A DNA stretch of 64,000 nucleotides from positions 65,104 through 129,103 of the forward strand of contig SLCC01000066.1 of the NCBI GenBank assembly GCA_007126035.1. The letters are read 5' to 3'. The notes below the pieces were generated by a model. The model worked only from the letters and a program-made list of their open reading frames with translations, was not told the origin of the DNA and searched no databases. The position numbers and the translations under genes were made by a program. The DNA comes from Gemmatimonadota bacterium (GTDB taxonomy: Bacteria > Gemmatimonadota > Gemmatimonadetes > Longimicrobiales > RSA9). Positions within the stretch are counted from its first letter, which is position 1; each line of letters begins with the position of its first letter. Shown here in pieces: positions 1 to 7,945 of the stretch.

Positions 1-609
1 GGCACCCGTGACGGCGTCACATCGATCCAGATGGACATCAAGGTTGAGGGCCTGACCCTGGAGATCATGCGGGAGGCGCTGGAGCGGGCGAACCGGGCGA
101 GGATGCAGATCCTCGACATCATGGACAAGACGCTGGCCACCCACCGCACGGAGCTCAGCGAGTACGCGCCGCGGATCATCACGATCCAGATCAACCCCGA
201 GAAGATCGGCGAGGTCATTGGCCCGAAGGGTAAGACGATCCGTGCCATCCAGGAGGATACGGGCGCGAAGATCGACATCGAGGACAGCGGCCTGGTGATG
301 ATCTCGAGCCCGGGCGGTGAAGGCGGCGAGCGGGCGCGGGAGATGATCGCTGCCATTGTGGAGGAGCCGGAGGTGGGCCGGATCTACGAAGGGGTTGTGA
401 AGACGGTGACGTCGTTCGGCGCCTTCGTGGAGATCCTGCCGGGGACGGAGGGCCTGTGCCACATCTCGGAGCTCCAGGAGGAGCGGACGGAGCGGACGGA
501 GGATGTCCTGAATGTGGGTGACGTCACGCAGGTGAAGCTGTTGTCCATTGACGAGAAGGGCAGGCTCCGGCTGTCGCGGAAGGCGGCATTGCAGGCGACA
601 GAGGCTTGA
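1..609 (+). CDS. pnp: Polyribonucleotide nucleotidyltransferase, C-terminal part (5' end outside window)
   Basis: This is the 3' part of PNPase, the phosphorolytic 3'-5' exoribonuclease of mRNA turnover. The reading frame is open from base 1, and its first residues (GTRDGVTSIQMDIKVEG) match the end of the second RNase PH domain. A KH domain follows with the GxxG loop in EVIGPKGKTI (about residues 69-78 of the fragment), then an S1 RNA-binding domain from about residue 125 (GRIYEGVVKTVTSFGAFVEI). The stop lies inside the start of the next gene: TTGA at 606-609 serves as both. Only about 200 codons are visible, so the catalytic core cannot be checked. The identification is secure from the domain order. 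Confidence 0.96.
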   Translation, partial: GTRDGVTSIQMDIKVEGLTLEIMREALERANRARMQILDIMDKTLATHRTELSEYAPRIITIQINPEKIGEVIGPKGKTIRAIQEDTGAKIDIEDSGLVMISSPGGEGGERAREMIAAIVEEPEVGRIYEGVVKTVTSFGAFVEILPGTEGLCHISELQEERTERTEDVLNVGDVTQVKLLSIDEKGRLRLSRKAALQATEA

Positions 610-1844
610 GCGGGGGGCAGTTCCACCGGACGGAGCTGGACGGAGGTCTGAGCGTTCTGACCCAGCGGGTGTCAGGTGTTCGCTCGGCCTCCGTCGGCGT
701 TTGGGTCCGGTACGGTTCGGCGCACGAGTCACCGTCGGAGCGAGGCGCGGCCCATTTGCTGGAGCACATGGTGTTCAAGGGCACGCGCCGTCGTTCGGCC
801 CGGGACATCTCGCTGGTGCTGGAGCGACTGGGTGGATCCTTGGACGCCTACACGTCGCGGGAGCACACCTGCTACCAGGCGCGGGTGCTGGACGAGCACC
901 TGGAGACGGCGCTGGACGTGGTCTCCGACCTGGTGGTGGCACCGGTGCTGGACGTGCGAAAACTCGACCTGGAGCGGGAGGTGGTGCTCGAGGAGATAGC
1001 CATGGTCGAGGACACGCCAGACGACCTGGTCTTCGAGTTGCACAACGAGGTGCTGTGGCCGGGTCACCCCTACGGCCACAGCATCCTGGGCACCCGCGAG
1101 TCGGTGGAGTCGCTGGAGGCGGTGGATCTCAGGCGGATCCACGACTCGGCCTATCGCCGGGGGTCGCTGGTGGTTGCGGCGGCGGGCGCCGTGGACCACG
1201 ACCGTGTGGTGGAGTGGGTGGCCCGGCATTTCGAAAGTGTTGGTAATGGTGGCGTTTCGAGCACGGTGGCGACGCCGCCTCCTTTAGCGCCTTCCGAGCA
1301 CCGGTTCGAGCGGCCTGGCAGCCAGGCTCATGTCGTGCTCGGCACACGCACCGTATCTCATGCGGACCCTCGACGTTACGCGCTCATACTGCTGTCGACG
1401 GCGGTGGGCGGGGGGATGAGCTCGCGACTCTTCCAGCGGGTCCGCGAGGAACTGGGTCTTGCCTACGCGGTCTATTCGTTCCAGTCCTTCTACCGCACCA
1501 CCGGTGCCTTCGGCGTGTACGTGGGCACCCGTCCCGAGTGGGCGGAGCGGGCGGTGCAGGTCATCCGTGACGAGTTGCGGCGGGTCTCCCAGGAGGGGTT
1601 GCTGCCCTCGGAGCTCGAGGACGCGAAGGGGCAGGTGAAGGGACAGACGGTACTGGGGCTGGAGTCGGTGGGCGGGCGGTTGCACCGCCTGGCCATGCAG
1701 GAGCTTCATGGTGAGCCCTACCGTACCATCGACGAGCTGCTCGCGCGGATCGATGGGATCACTATAGACGAAACGGCAGTGGTCGCGGCGGAGTGGCTGG
1801 ACCCGGAGCGATGGGTCACGGTCCGTCTGGGACCCGCCCATTGA
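606..1844 (+). CDS. M16 family zinc metallopeptidase (processing-peptidase/pitrilysin type)
   Basis: The 412-residue protein is a single-unit M16 peptidase of about the usual length for bacterial processing-peptidase-like members. The inverted zinc motif HxxEH is present as HLLEH (H50, E53, H54). The distal glutamate region is also intact (LEEIAMVEDTPDD, about 60-75 residues downstream). The C-terminal half carries the second M16 domain with the Arg/Tyr-type segment around GLAYAVYSF. The chosen start is the TTG at 606, which overlaps the pnp stop; the protein then begins directly at the conserved first strand. No signal peptide is visible, so it is probably cytoplasmic. The pnp-M16 neighbourhood is common in bacteria. 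The substrate is unknown. Confidence 0.93.
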   Translation: MSGGQFHRTELDGGLSVLTQRVSGVRSASVGVWVRYGSAHESPSERGAAHLLEHMVFKGTRRRSARDISLVLERLGGSLDAYTSREHTCYQARVLDEHLETALDVVSDLVVAPVLDVRKLDLEREVVLEEIAMVEDTPDDLVFELHNEVLWPGHPYGHSILGTRESVESLEAVDLRRIHDSAYRRGSLVVAAAGAVDHDRVVEWVARHFESVGNGGVSSTVATPPPLAPSEHRFERPGSQAHVVLGTRTVSHADPRRYALILLSTAVGGGMSSRLFQRVREELGLAYAVYSFQSFYRTTGAFGVYVGTRPEWAERAVQVIRDELRRVSQEGLLPSELEDAKGQVKGQTVLGLESVGGRLHRLAMQELHGEPYRTIDELLARIDGITIDETAVVAAEWLDPERWVTVRLGPAH

Positions 1845-1859
1845 CTAGGAGCGTAGGCG

Positions 1860-2972
1860 ATGATCATAGGGGTTCCGAAGGAGATCAAGACCAACGAGTA
1901 CCGTGTGGCGTTGGTACCTGCGGGATCGGAGGCACTCATAAGCGCCGGCCACGAGGTCCTGATCGAGAAGGGGGCTGGGCTGGGGGCGGGGTTCACCGAC
2001 GCTGATTACGAGGCGACGGGTGCGAAGCTGATCGATACGGCGGATGAGGTGTGGGAACGGGCTGAGATGATCCTGAAGGTGAAGGAGCCCATCGAGCCCG
2101 AGTGGCCCCGGCTGAGGGAGGACCAGGTCCTTTTCACCTACCTGCATTTTGCCGCGTCGGAGGAGCTGACCCGGGCGGTGATCGATTCCGGGTGCATAGC
2201 CAATGCGTACGAGACAGTCCAGCTGCCCACCGGCGAGCTGCCTCTGCTGACGCCCATGAGCGAGGTGGCTGGGCGGATGGCTATCCAGCATGGCGCCAAG
2301 TACCTTGAAAAGCTGCACGGCGGGCGGGGCGTCCTTCTGGGCGGCGTGCCAGGGGTGGAGCCGGGCACCGTTGTGATCCTGGGTGGCGGTATCGTGGGCT
2401 CCAACGCAGCCAGGATGGCGGCCGGCCTCGGAGCCCACGTGATCATCCTGGACGTATCGCTGAACCGCCTCCGCTACCTTTCCGAGGTCATGCCGGCCAA
2501 CGTCCAGACGATCCATTCCAATCGGTACAACATCCTGGAATGGGCGGAGCGGGCGGACCTGCTTGTGGGTGCAGTGCTCCTGCCGGGCGCCCGTGCTCCG
2601 AACCTCATCAGGCGGGACGACCTGAAGCGGATGAAGGACGGGGCGGTGATCGTGGACGTGGCGGTGGACCAGGGCGGCTGCGTGGAGACCATCAAGCCGA
2701 CGACCCACGAGAACCCGATCTACGTCATCGACGGCGTCCTCCACTACGGCGTGGCCAACATGCCGGGCGCGGTGGCCCGCACCTCCACGCTGGCGCTGAC
2801 CAATGCCACGTTCCCCTACACCCTGACCCTGGCGAACAAGGGCTGGAAGCGCGCGTGCCAGGAGGACCGGGCGCTGGCCCTGGGGCTGAACGTGGTCAAG
2901 GGCAAGGTCACCTATCCGGGAGTGGCGGAAGCCTTCGGTCTGGAGTACACCCCGGTGGAGGAGGTGCTGTGA
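1860..2972 (+). CDS. ald: Alanine dehydrogenase
   Basis: NAD-dependent L-alanine dehydrogenase interconverts alanine and pyruvate plus ammonia. The length (370 residues) is normal for the family. The N-terminus [10 protein letters not shown] is typical. The catalytic lysine and histidine lie in ILKVKEP (about residue 74) and YLHFAAS (about residue 95). The dinucleotide-binding loop [10 protein letters not shown] sits near residue 175. The ATG at 1860 follows a TAGGAG ribosome-binding site at an acceptable distance. The gene starts 15 bases after the M16 peptidase stop and reads the same way, so it is likely in the same transcript. Confidence 0.96.
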   Translation: MIIGVPKEIKTNEYRVALVPAGSEALISAGHEVLIEKGAGLGAGFTDADYEATGAKLIDTADEVWERAEMILKVKEPIEPEWPRLREDQVLFTYLHFAASEELTRAVIDSGCIANAYETVQLPTGELPLLTPMSEVAGRMAIQHGAKYLEKLHGGRGVLLGGVPGVEPGTVVILGGGIVGSNAARMAAGLGAHVIILDVSLNRLRYLSEVMPANVQTIHSNRYNILEWAERADLLVGAVLLPGARAPNLIRRDDLKRMKDGAVIVDVAVDQGGCVETIKPTTHENPIYVIDGVLHYGVANMPGAVARTSTLALTNATFPYTLTLANKGWKRACQEDRALALGLNVVKGKVTYPGVAEAFGLEYTPVEEVL

Positions 2973-2994
2973 CCCGGAATCCGGCGTCCAGGTC

Positions 2995-3447
2995 GTGACG
3001 GACGTGGTTCGCGTGCCAGTCCGGCGGTTGCCCCATTACCCGCCGGACTGGCCGCTACCGGGGTACGCCACCATCGGCTCGGCGGCGGTCGACCTCCGTA
3101 ACGCAGGGCCTCGCTTCGTCCTGGACGCGGGTGAGCGACGGCTGGTGCCGACGGGGCTGGCACTGGCTCTCCCCGAGGGGCTGGAGGCGCAGGTCCGCCC
3201 CCGGTCCGGCCTGGCGGTCCATAGGGGTATCGGCATACTGAACTCGCCCGGTACCATCGACAGCGATTACCGTGGAGAAGTACAGGTGCCCCTGGTCAAC
3301 CATGACAGTGGGCCGCAGGAGATCGACCACGGCGAGCGGATCGCGCAGCTGGTGGTGGCCCGGGTGGCACGGCTAGAGTGGTCGCCCGCGGAGACGCTCC
3401 CAGAGACGGATCGTGGGTCCGGTGGCTTCGGTAGCACGGGCCGCTGA
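2995..3447 (+). CDS. dut: Deoxyuridine 5'-triphosphate nucleotidohydrolase (dUTPase)
   Basis: dUTPase hydrolyses dUTP to dUMP and pyrophosphate, which limits uracil in DNA and supplies dTMP synthesis. The 150-residue protein shows the trimeric dUTPase motifs in order: GSAAVDL (motif 1, with V where Y is common), RSGLA (motif 2), GTIDSDYRG with the catalytic Asp (motif 3), and the C-terminal arm [10 protein letters not shown] (motif 5). The start is GTG at 2995, 22 bases after ald. A candidate promoter for the shape operon begins just downstream of this gene. Confidence 0.95.
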   Translation: MTDVVRVPVRRLPHYPPDWPLPGYATIGSAAVDLRNAGPRFVLDAGERRLVPTGLALALPEGLEAQVRPRSGLAVHRGIGILNSPGTIDSDYRGEVQVPLVNHDSGPQEIDHGERIAQLVVARVARLEWSPAETLPETDRGSGGFGSTGR

Positions 3448-3463
3448 GCCGCTGACATGTCGC

Positions 3464-3492
3464 TTGCAGCCACCTTCGGCGGCCCCTAGTTT
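3464..3492 (+). promoter_or_regulatory. Candidate promoter for the mreB operon
   Basis: TTGCAG (3464-3469) and TAGTTT (3487-3492) are separated by 17 bases. The match to the sigma-70 consensus is modest (3 of 6 in each box), but the -35 hexamer is the same as in the candidate hisS promoter. The site lies in the only substantial gap before the shape genes. Transcription would start near 3499, just ahead of a perfect hairpin. Confidence 0.4.
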
Positions 3493-3501
3493 GCACAACC
3501 T

Positions 3502-3524
3502 ACGCCCCGGCCCAGCCGGGGCGT
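3502..3524 (+). other. Perfect 10-bp hairpin in the dut-mreB gap
   Basis: ACGCCCCGGC (3502-3511) pairs perfectly with GCCGGGGCGT (3515-3524) around a CCA loop. It could terminate dut transcription, but the following bases (GTCCTTGATG) are not a real T tract. If the upstream promoter is used, the hairpin would instead lie at the extreme 5' end of the mreB mRNA, where such stems can protect transcripts. Confidence 0.6.
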
Positions 3525-3602
3525 GTCCTTGATGCGCACCTTCGACGGCCGGCCCGGTGCCGGCGGGGAGACGATCCACTGCCTAGCTGGTTACAGTCCG
3601 GG

Positions 3603-4610
3603 TTGCTGCCGGTCAACGATATAGCTGTAGACCTCGGCACAGCGAACACCCTCGTCTACGTGAAGGGCGAGGGGATCGTCATGAACGAGCCTTCGGTAGT
3701 CGCCTTGGAGCGCGGGTCGAACAGGATCAAGGGCATCGGCCTCGAAGCGAAGCGTATGCTGGGCCGCACGCCGGAAGGGATCATGGCGATCCGCCCGCTC
3801 AAGGACGGGGTCATTGCAGACGTGGACATCACGGAAGTGATGCTCCGACACTTCCTTCGCCAGGTCACGTCGAAACGGATCTTCCGGCTCAAGCCGCGGG
3901 TAATCGTGGGGGTACCGTCGGGCATCACCGAGCTCGAGCGGCGGGCGGTACGTTCCAGTGCCGCCGCGGCGGGAGCGAAGGAGGTCTACATGGTTGCCGA
4001 GCCCATGGCCGCGGCCATAGGCGTGGGTCTGCCAGTGGACACGCCCACGGGCAACATGGTGATAGACATCGGTGGTGGCACCACGGAGATCGCGGTGATC
4101 GCGTTGAACGGGATCGTGAGCGACACGTCGATCCGGGTGGGCGGTGACGAGGTGGACGCCGCCATCGTGACGTTCCTGCGCAAGAACTACAACCTGCTGA
4201 TCGGCGAGCCCACGGCCGAAGCGATCAAGATCCAGATCGGCTCGGCGTTCACGAGCGGCGAGGAACGGGAGATGGAAGTGAAGGGCCGGGACCTGGTGAG
4301 CGGGATCCCGAAGACGGTGCGGGTGCATTCTCAGGAGATCCGGGAGTGTATCCAGGAGCCGGTGCAACAGATCGTGGACGCGGTGCGGCGCGCGCTGGAG
4401 ATCACGCCTCCCGAGCTGGCCTCCGACATAGTCGACCGGGGGATCGTCATGACGGGCGGCGGGTCCCTGATCCGGGGGCTGGACGAGTTGCTGGCGCACG
4501 AGACCAACCTGCCGATCCACATCGACGAGGAACCGCTGACGTGCGTGGTCCGTGGCGCGGGTCGTATCCTGGATGACCTGCCCCGCTTCCGCGGCGTGCT
4601 GGCGGTGTGA
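3603..4610 (+). CDS. mreB: Rod shape-determining protein MreB
   Basis: MreB is the bacterial actin homologue that organises lateral cell-wall synthesis at the inner membrane. The 335-residue protein has the phosphate 1 loop (DLGTANTLVYVKG), the phosphate 2 loop (DIGGGTTEIAV) and the adenosine motif (TGGGSLIRGLD). Length is normal and no lesion is seen. The start is uncertain: TTG at 3603 gives LPVNDIAVDLG but has no ribosome-binding site. The frame is open further upstream, and GGGGAG (3565-3570) stands 8 bases before a CTG at 3579. That start would add an N-terminal LPSWLQSG segment resembling the membrane-binding helix of other MreBs. mreC and mreD follow. Confidence 0.95.
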   Translation: MLPVNDIAVDLGTANTLVYVKGEGIVMNEPSVVALERGSNRIKGIGLEAKRMLGRTPEGIMAIRPLKDGVIADVDITEVMLRHFLRQVTSKRIFRLKPRVIVGVPSGITELERRAVRSSAAAAGAKEVYMVAEPMAAAIGVGLPVDTPTGNMVIDIGGGTTEIAVIALNGIVSDTSIRVGGDEVDAAIVTFLRKNYNLLIGEPTAEAIKIQIGSAFTSGEEREMEVKGRDLVSGIPKTVRVHSQEIRECIQEPVQQIVDAVRRALEITPPELASDIVDRGIVMTGGGSLIRGLDELLAHETNLPIHIDEEPLTCVVRGAGRILDDLPRFRGVLAV

Positions 4611-4624
4611 GCAACGGGTGAGCT

Positions 4625-5509
4625 GTGCCTGAGTATTTCGACCATTCCACGCGAAGGGGCTGGAAGAGCCTGGGTATCGCGCTGGCGTTGGTCGTCGTCG
4701 CCCTGTTCCTTTCGCTCCTGCCGCATGAGCAGCAGGGGCCGATCCGCCAGGCAATCCGGGGCACGCTCCTGCAGCCGTTCATCAGCGCGCAGGCCGAGCT
4801 GGCGGCCAGGAGTGGTCGGGCGGTGGACGTGCCAGCCTTGCGGGCGGAGCGAGACTCCCTGTCCGCGGTGGTCGCAGCCCAGGCCAGCCTGGCGGAAGAG
4901 AACCGACGGCTGCGTGCGCTTCTCGGTCTCCTGAACCGGGCGCCGGAAGGGTTCATCCCCGCCGAGCTGTTGCGGGTGGGCACCCGGGGCGGAGAGAGCA
5001 CGTTCATCCTGAACGTTGGTCGGGACGACGGAGTCACGTCATCCAGCCCGGTCATAGCGGCGGGGGGGCTGATCGGGGTGGTATGGGAGGTGGGCCGGCG
5101 CTCGTCGCAGGGCATCGACTGGACGCATCCCGAGTTCCGGGCCAGCGCCATGACGGCGGATGGGCAGACCTACGGGATGGTGGAGCCGCGGCGGGGGCGC
5201 TACCGCGAGGAGGACCAACTGGCGCTGAGGGGCACGCCCTTCCACGTGGATGTGCGTCCGGGTACGCGGGTGCTGACGTCGGGGCGCGGGGGCGTCTTTC
5301 CCCGCGGCATCCTGCTGGGTACGGTGGTCGGGATAGAGGACGCGGACACAGGATGGCGCAAGAGCTACCTGATCCGCCCTGCCGTGCGCCCCGAGGCGGT
5401 GACTTACGTCCTGGTAGGCATTCGGGACGCCAGCGAGTTGGAAGATCTATCGCCCCTCTGGACCGGATCAACGACGCCAATGGAAGACGGTGCCGGAGGT
5501 AACCGGTGA
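4625..5509 (+). CDS. mreC: Rod shape-determining protein MreC
   Basis: MreC is the periplasmic scaffold of the elongation complex. The 294-residue protein has a short cytoplasmic N-terminus and one membrane segment (about residues 15-32, GIALALVVVALFLSLL). A coiled coil follows at about residues 70-106 (heptads around RAERDSLSAVVA and LAEENRRLRALLGLL), then the beta-rich MreC domain with the usual GGLIGVV segment. It starts with GTG 14 bases after mreB and overlaps mreD by 4 bases (GTGA). Confidence 0.92.
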   Translation: MPEYFDHSTRRGWKSLGIALALVVVALFLSLLPHEQQGPIRQAIRGTLLQPFISAQAELAARSGRAVDVPALRAERDSLSAVVAAQASLAEENRRLRALLGLLNRAPEGFIPAELLRVGTRGGESTFILNVGRDDGVTSSSPVIAAGGLIGVVWEVGRRSSQGIDWTHPEFRASAMTADGQTYGMVEPRRGRYREEDQLALRGTPFHVDVRPGTRVLTSGRGGVFPRGILLGTVVGIEDADTGWRKSYLIRPAVRPEAVTYVLVGIRDASELEDLSPLWTGSTTPMEDGAGGNR

Positions 5510-5979
5510 AGGACGGAGCAGGGTTCTGGGTTTTCATTGGCCTCCTGGTGATCGTCCACTTCTTTCTGCATCTCACACTCGGTCTGGACGCGCGTGCGCC
5601 GGACCTGCTGGTGGTGGCGGTGCTGTTGGGTGCCCGGTCGCTGTCGGGCGGAGCGGCGGCGGGACTGGGTTTCGGCCTGGGGCTGCTCGAGGACGCGGTC
5701 TCGGTAGCGGCGTTCGGCGCGGCCGCGGCCACGTTCACCATCATAGCCTACTTGGGCGCCCGGACCCGGGACCTCATGGTGGGAGACAGCCTGGTGTTCG
5801 TCTTCGTCTATGTGTTCATCGGGAAGTGGGCCCAGGCGGCCATGTACTACGGACTGGCGGGAGGAGTGCGGAGGGGTGAGCCGGTGGAGGCGCTCCTGAT
5901 GAACGCTCCACTACAGGCCATATACGCCGCTGCCGCAGGGCTGGTGGCAGTGGGGATCTACCGGGCGGTACAACGCTAG
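5506..5979 (+). CDS. mreD: Rod shape-determining protein MreD
   Basis: MreD is a small integral membrane protein of the elongation complex. The 157-residue product is very hydrophobic, with about five predicted membrane segments and little conserved sequence, as is usual for MreD. The assignment rests mainly on size, topology and position between mreC and the PBP2 gene. It starts at GTG 5506 inside the mreC stop. Confidence 0.85.
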   Translation: MKDGAGFWVFIGLLVIVHFFLHLTLGLDARAPDLLVVAVLLGARSLSGGAAAGLGFGLGLLEDAVSVAAFGAAAATFTIIAYLGARTRDLMVGDSLVFVFVYVFIGKWAQAAMYYGLAGGVRRGEPVEALLMNAPLQAIYAAAAGLVAVGIYRAVQR

Positions 5980-6027
5980 GCACAGGTAGTCGACCGCCTT
6001 TGTACACCCCCTCGAGCGAGATGGAGC

Positions 6028-7797
6028 ATGGAGCGAGATCCAGGTGACCCGCGTCCCCCTCGCGCCCGCAGTGCCCTGGCCGTGGGCGGAGCCGGTCTGG
6101 GAATCCTGTTCCTCGTGTTCGTCCAGATGCAGGTCCTGAACAGCCCGCTGCACGAGGTCGCCAGCGGCTCCACCCTGCGACCGGAGCGGATTCCGGCTGC
6201 CCGCGGCGTCATCCTGGATCGCCACGGCTCGATCCTGGCGGAGACGGTGCCCGCATACGCCGTGTATCTGACCGCTGATTCCCGGGCGTCCGCTCTGGCT
6301 ACACTGGATCGGCTCGTCCCCCACCTGGACCTGGACGACGACGAGATCGACCGGCTGGCTGCCGGTGACTGGGCCGGCGGGCGGAAGCTGCTGGTCTCCG
6401 CGGACGTGCCGGTCGAGGTGGCAGCGCTGTTACTGGAGCGGCGGGCCGAGTTGCAAGACGTGCAGATCGAGACCTGGCCAAAGCGCCACTACCCTGCCGG
6501 CCGCAGCGCGGCCCATGTGGTCGGGGTCGTGGGACCTCCCGGCGTGGGCGACGAGCAGGACGGTCCAGGTCGAAAGCCGTTGCCGAGAATGGTCGGGCGC
6601 CTGGGTGTGGAGCGGCGGTACGACGAGAGGCTCCAGGGCAGGGACGGGATGAGGTATCTGGAGGTGGACGCCGAAGGGGTTGCAACCCGTAGCCTGGACC
6701 TGCCCGCCGCAGTGCCAGCCGTGCCGGGCCAAGAGCTGAGGCTCAACCTGGACCTGGCGATCCAGCGCGCCGTCGCCGAAGCCATACCGGAGGACGAGCG
6801 GGTAGCCGTGGTGGCGTTCGAGGCTGCGACCGGCGAGGTCCGGGTACTGTACTCGTCTCCGAGTTACGACCCCGTTCGGCTCCCTGCGCCCGTGGTCCAG
6901 GACGGGTGGCCGTCCGTGACGGAGGACTGGTATGGGTCGAGCAACCGCGCGGTCGAGGCCAGGTATCCACCCGGACCCGCCATGAAGGTGGTCACCGCTG
7001 CGCTGGCGCTGGGACTCGGCCTTCACGACGGTGAGACGGTCATGCCGGTGCCATGCCGCGGTGGCATGTCGTACGGCGATCGCTACCTGCGCTGCTCCGA
7101 TTCGCAGGGGCACGGGCTGTTGGACCTGGGAGCAGCGACGTCGCAGAACTGTCACGTCTACTTCTATCAGCTCGGCCTCAAGATCGGCCCCGACAACATA
7201 TTGGCGGCGGCTGGGCGGCTGGGGCTCGGCCGCGGGACCGGGGTGGACCTGCCGGACGAGGCGCTGGCGGTGCTGCCTGCCGCTACCTCCACCGGGAACG
7301 CCGGGTCCGCCGGGTCCCTTAGCGGGACCGACGCCATGAGGATGGCCGCAGGTGTGGGGCTGGTTGAGGTGTCGCCCCTCGAGATGGCACATCTCTTCGC
7401 CATGCTCGTCACGGACCGGCCGGTGCCACGGCCCCGGCTCGCGACCCACGCCCCAATCGAGCTGGACGACCGGGTCAACCTCGTCATCTCACCGGCGGAC
7501 CGGGCCTGGCTGAGGGCCGCCCTGACCCGGGAAGAGCAGCCCTCCTGGCAGTGGAGTGGCGTCTCAGGCTCGACCGCCCGCGCCGACGTCCCGGTCGTAG
7601 AGTGGTGGCTCGGATTGGCGTCACCTGGTGATGGCGCGCCCGAGCTCGTGGTGGCGGTGGTGGTGGAGGGCGGCACCGGGACGACGCGGTCGGCGGAGCT
7701 GGCGGGGCTGGTGGTGGAGCTGTACAGGGAAGGTTTTGCAGACACCCGACGCGCGGCCCGCTCCCCTTTCCGATCACCGGTCCAGCCCGGGACGTAG
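6028..7797 (+). CDS. mrdA: PBP2-like protein with degenerate transpeptidase motifs
   Basis: The 589-residue product has PBP2 (MrdA) architecture. It has one N-terminal membrane segment (about residues 15-35), the PBP2 dimerisation-region signature RGVILDRHGSILAE (about residues 55-68), and a C-terminal transpeptidase-like domain from about residue 230. All three catalytic motifs are altered. SxxK reads PAMK (P317-K320 in YPPGPAMKVVTA). SxN/SxD reads NCH (N374-H376 before VYFYQL). KTGT reads VSGS (V512-S515). The flanking sequence is still PBP2-like and the frame is intact, so it is a full-length, probably catalytically dead transpeptidase homologue rather than a decayed pseudogene. It follows mreD directly. 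rodA, usually adjacent, is absent; accD comes next. It may act as a scaffold or glycosyltransferase partner (inference). Confidence 0.85.
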   Translation: MERDPGDPRPPRARSALAVGGAGLGILFLVFVQMQVLNSPLHEVASGSTLRPERIPAARGVILDRHGSILAETVPAYAVYLTADSRASALATLDRLVPHLDLDDDEIDRLAAGDWAGGRKLLVSADVPVEVAALLLERRAELQDVQIETWPKRHYPAGRSAAHVVGVVGPPGVGDEQDGPGRKPLPRMVGRLGVERRYDERLQGRDGMRYLEVDAEGVATRSLDLPAAVPAVPGQELRLNLDLAIQRAVAEAIPEDERVAVVAFEAATGEVRVLYSSPSYDPVRLPAPVVQDGWPSVTEDWYGSSNRAVEARYPPGPAMKVVTAALALGLGLHDGETVMPVPCRGGMSYGDRYLRCSDSQGHGLLDLGAATSQNCHVYFYQLGLKIGPDNILAAAGRLGLGRGTGVDLPDEALAVLPAATSTGNAGSAGSLSGTDAMRMAAGVGLVEVSPLEMAHLFAMLVTDRPVPRPRLATHAPIELDDRVNLVISPADRAWLRAALTREEQPSWQWSGVSGSTARADVPVVEWWLGLASPGDGAPELVVAVVVEGGTGTTRSAELAGLVVELYREGFADTRRAARSPFRSPVQPGT

Positions 7798-7843
7798 CCG
7801 GAACTGCCCACTTGCCCCCCCGTCCCTGAGTGGCGCCTGCCCT

Positions 7844-7871
7844 TTGCCCGGGCGCGAGAGCAGGATATCTT
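7844..7871 (+). promoter_or_regulatory. Candidate promoter for accD-folC
   Basis: TTGCCC (7844-7849) and TATCTT (7866-7871) are separated by 16 bases. Each box matches the sigma-70 consensus at 4 of 6 positions. The site lies in the 148-base gap after the PBP2-like gene and would give a leader of about 67 bases before accD. Nothing else was recognised in this gap. Confidence 0.5.
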
Positions 7872-7945
7872 ACTTGTTTCCCTGCAGGAGAGCCTGGGCA
7901 GCTGCGGCCGCGAGGGGCTGGTGGCGACCCGGGCGAGGATTGGCA

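Noticed and set aside
3502-3524. Clear intrinsic terminator of dut
   Set aside because: The stem is perfect but no T tract follows; kept as a hairpin of uncertain role.
6028-7797. PBP2-like gene as a pseudogene
   Set aside because: The frame is intact over 589 codons with normal length and conserved flanking sequence; all changes are in the active site, so a non-catalytic protein fits better.
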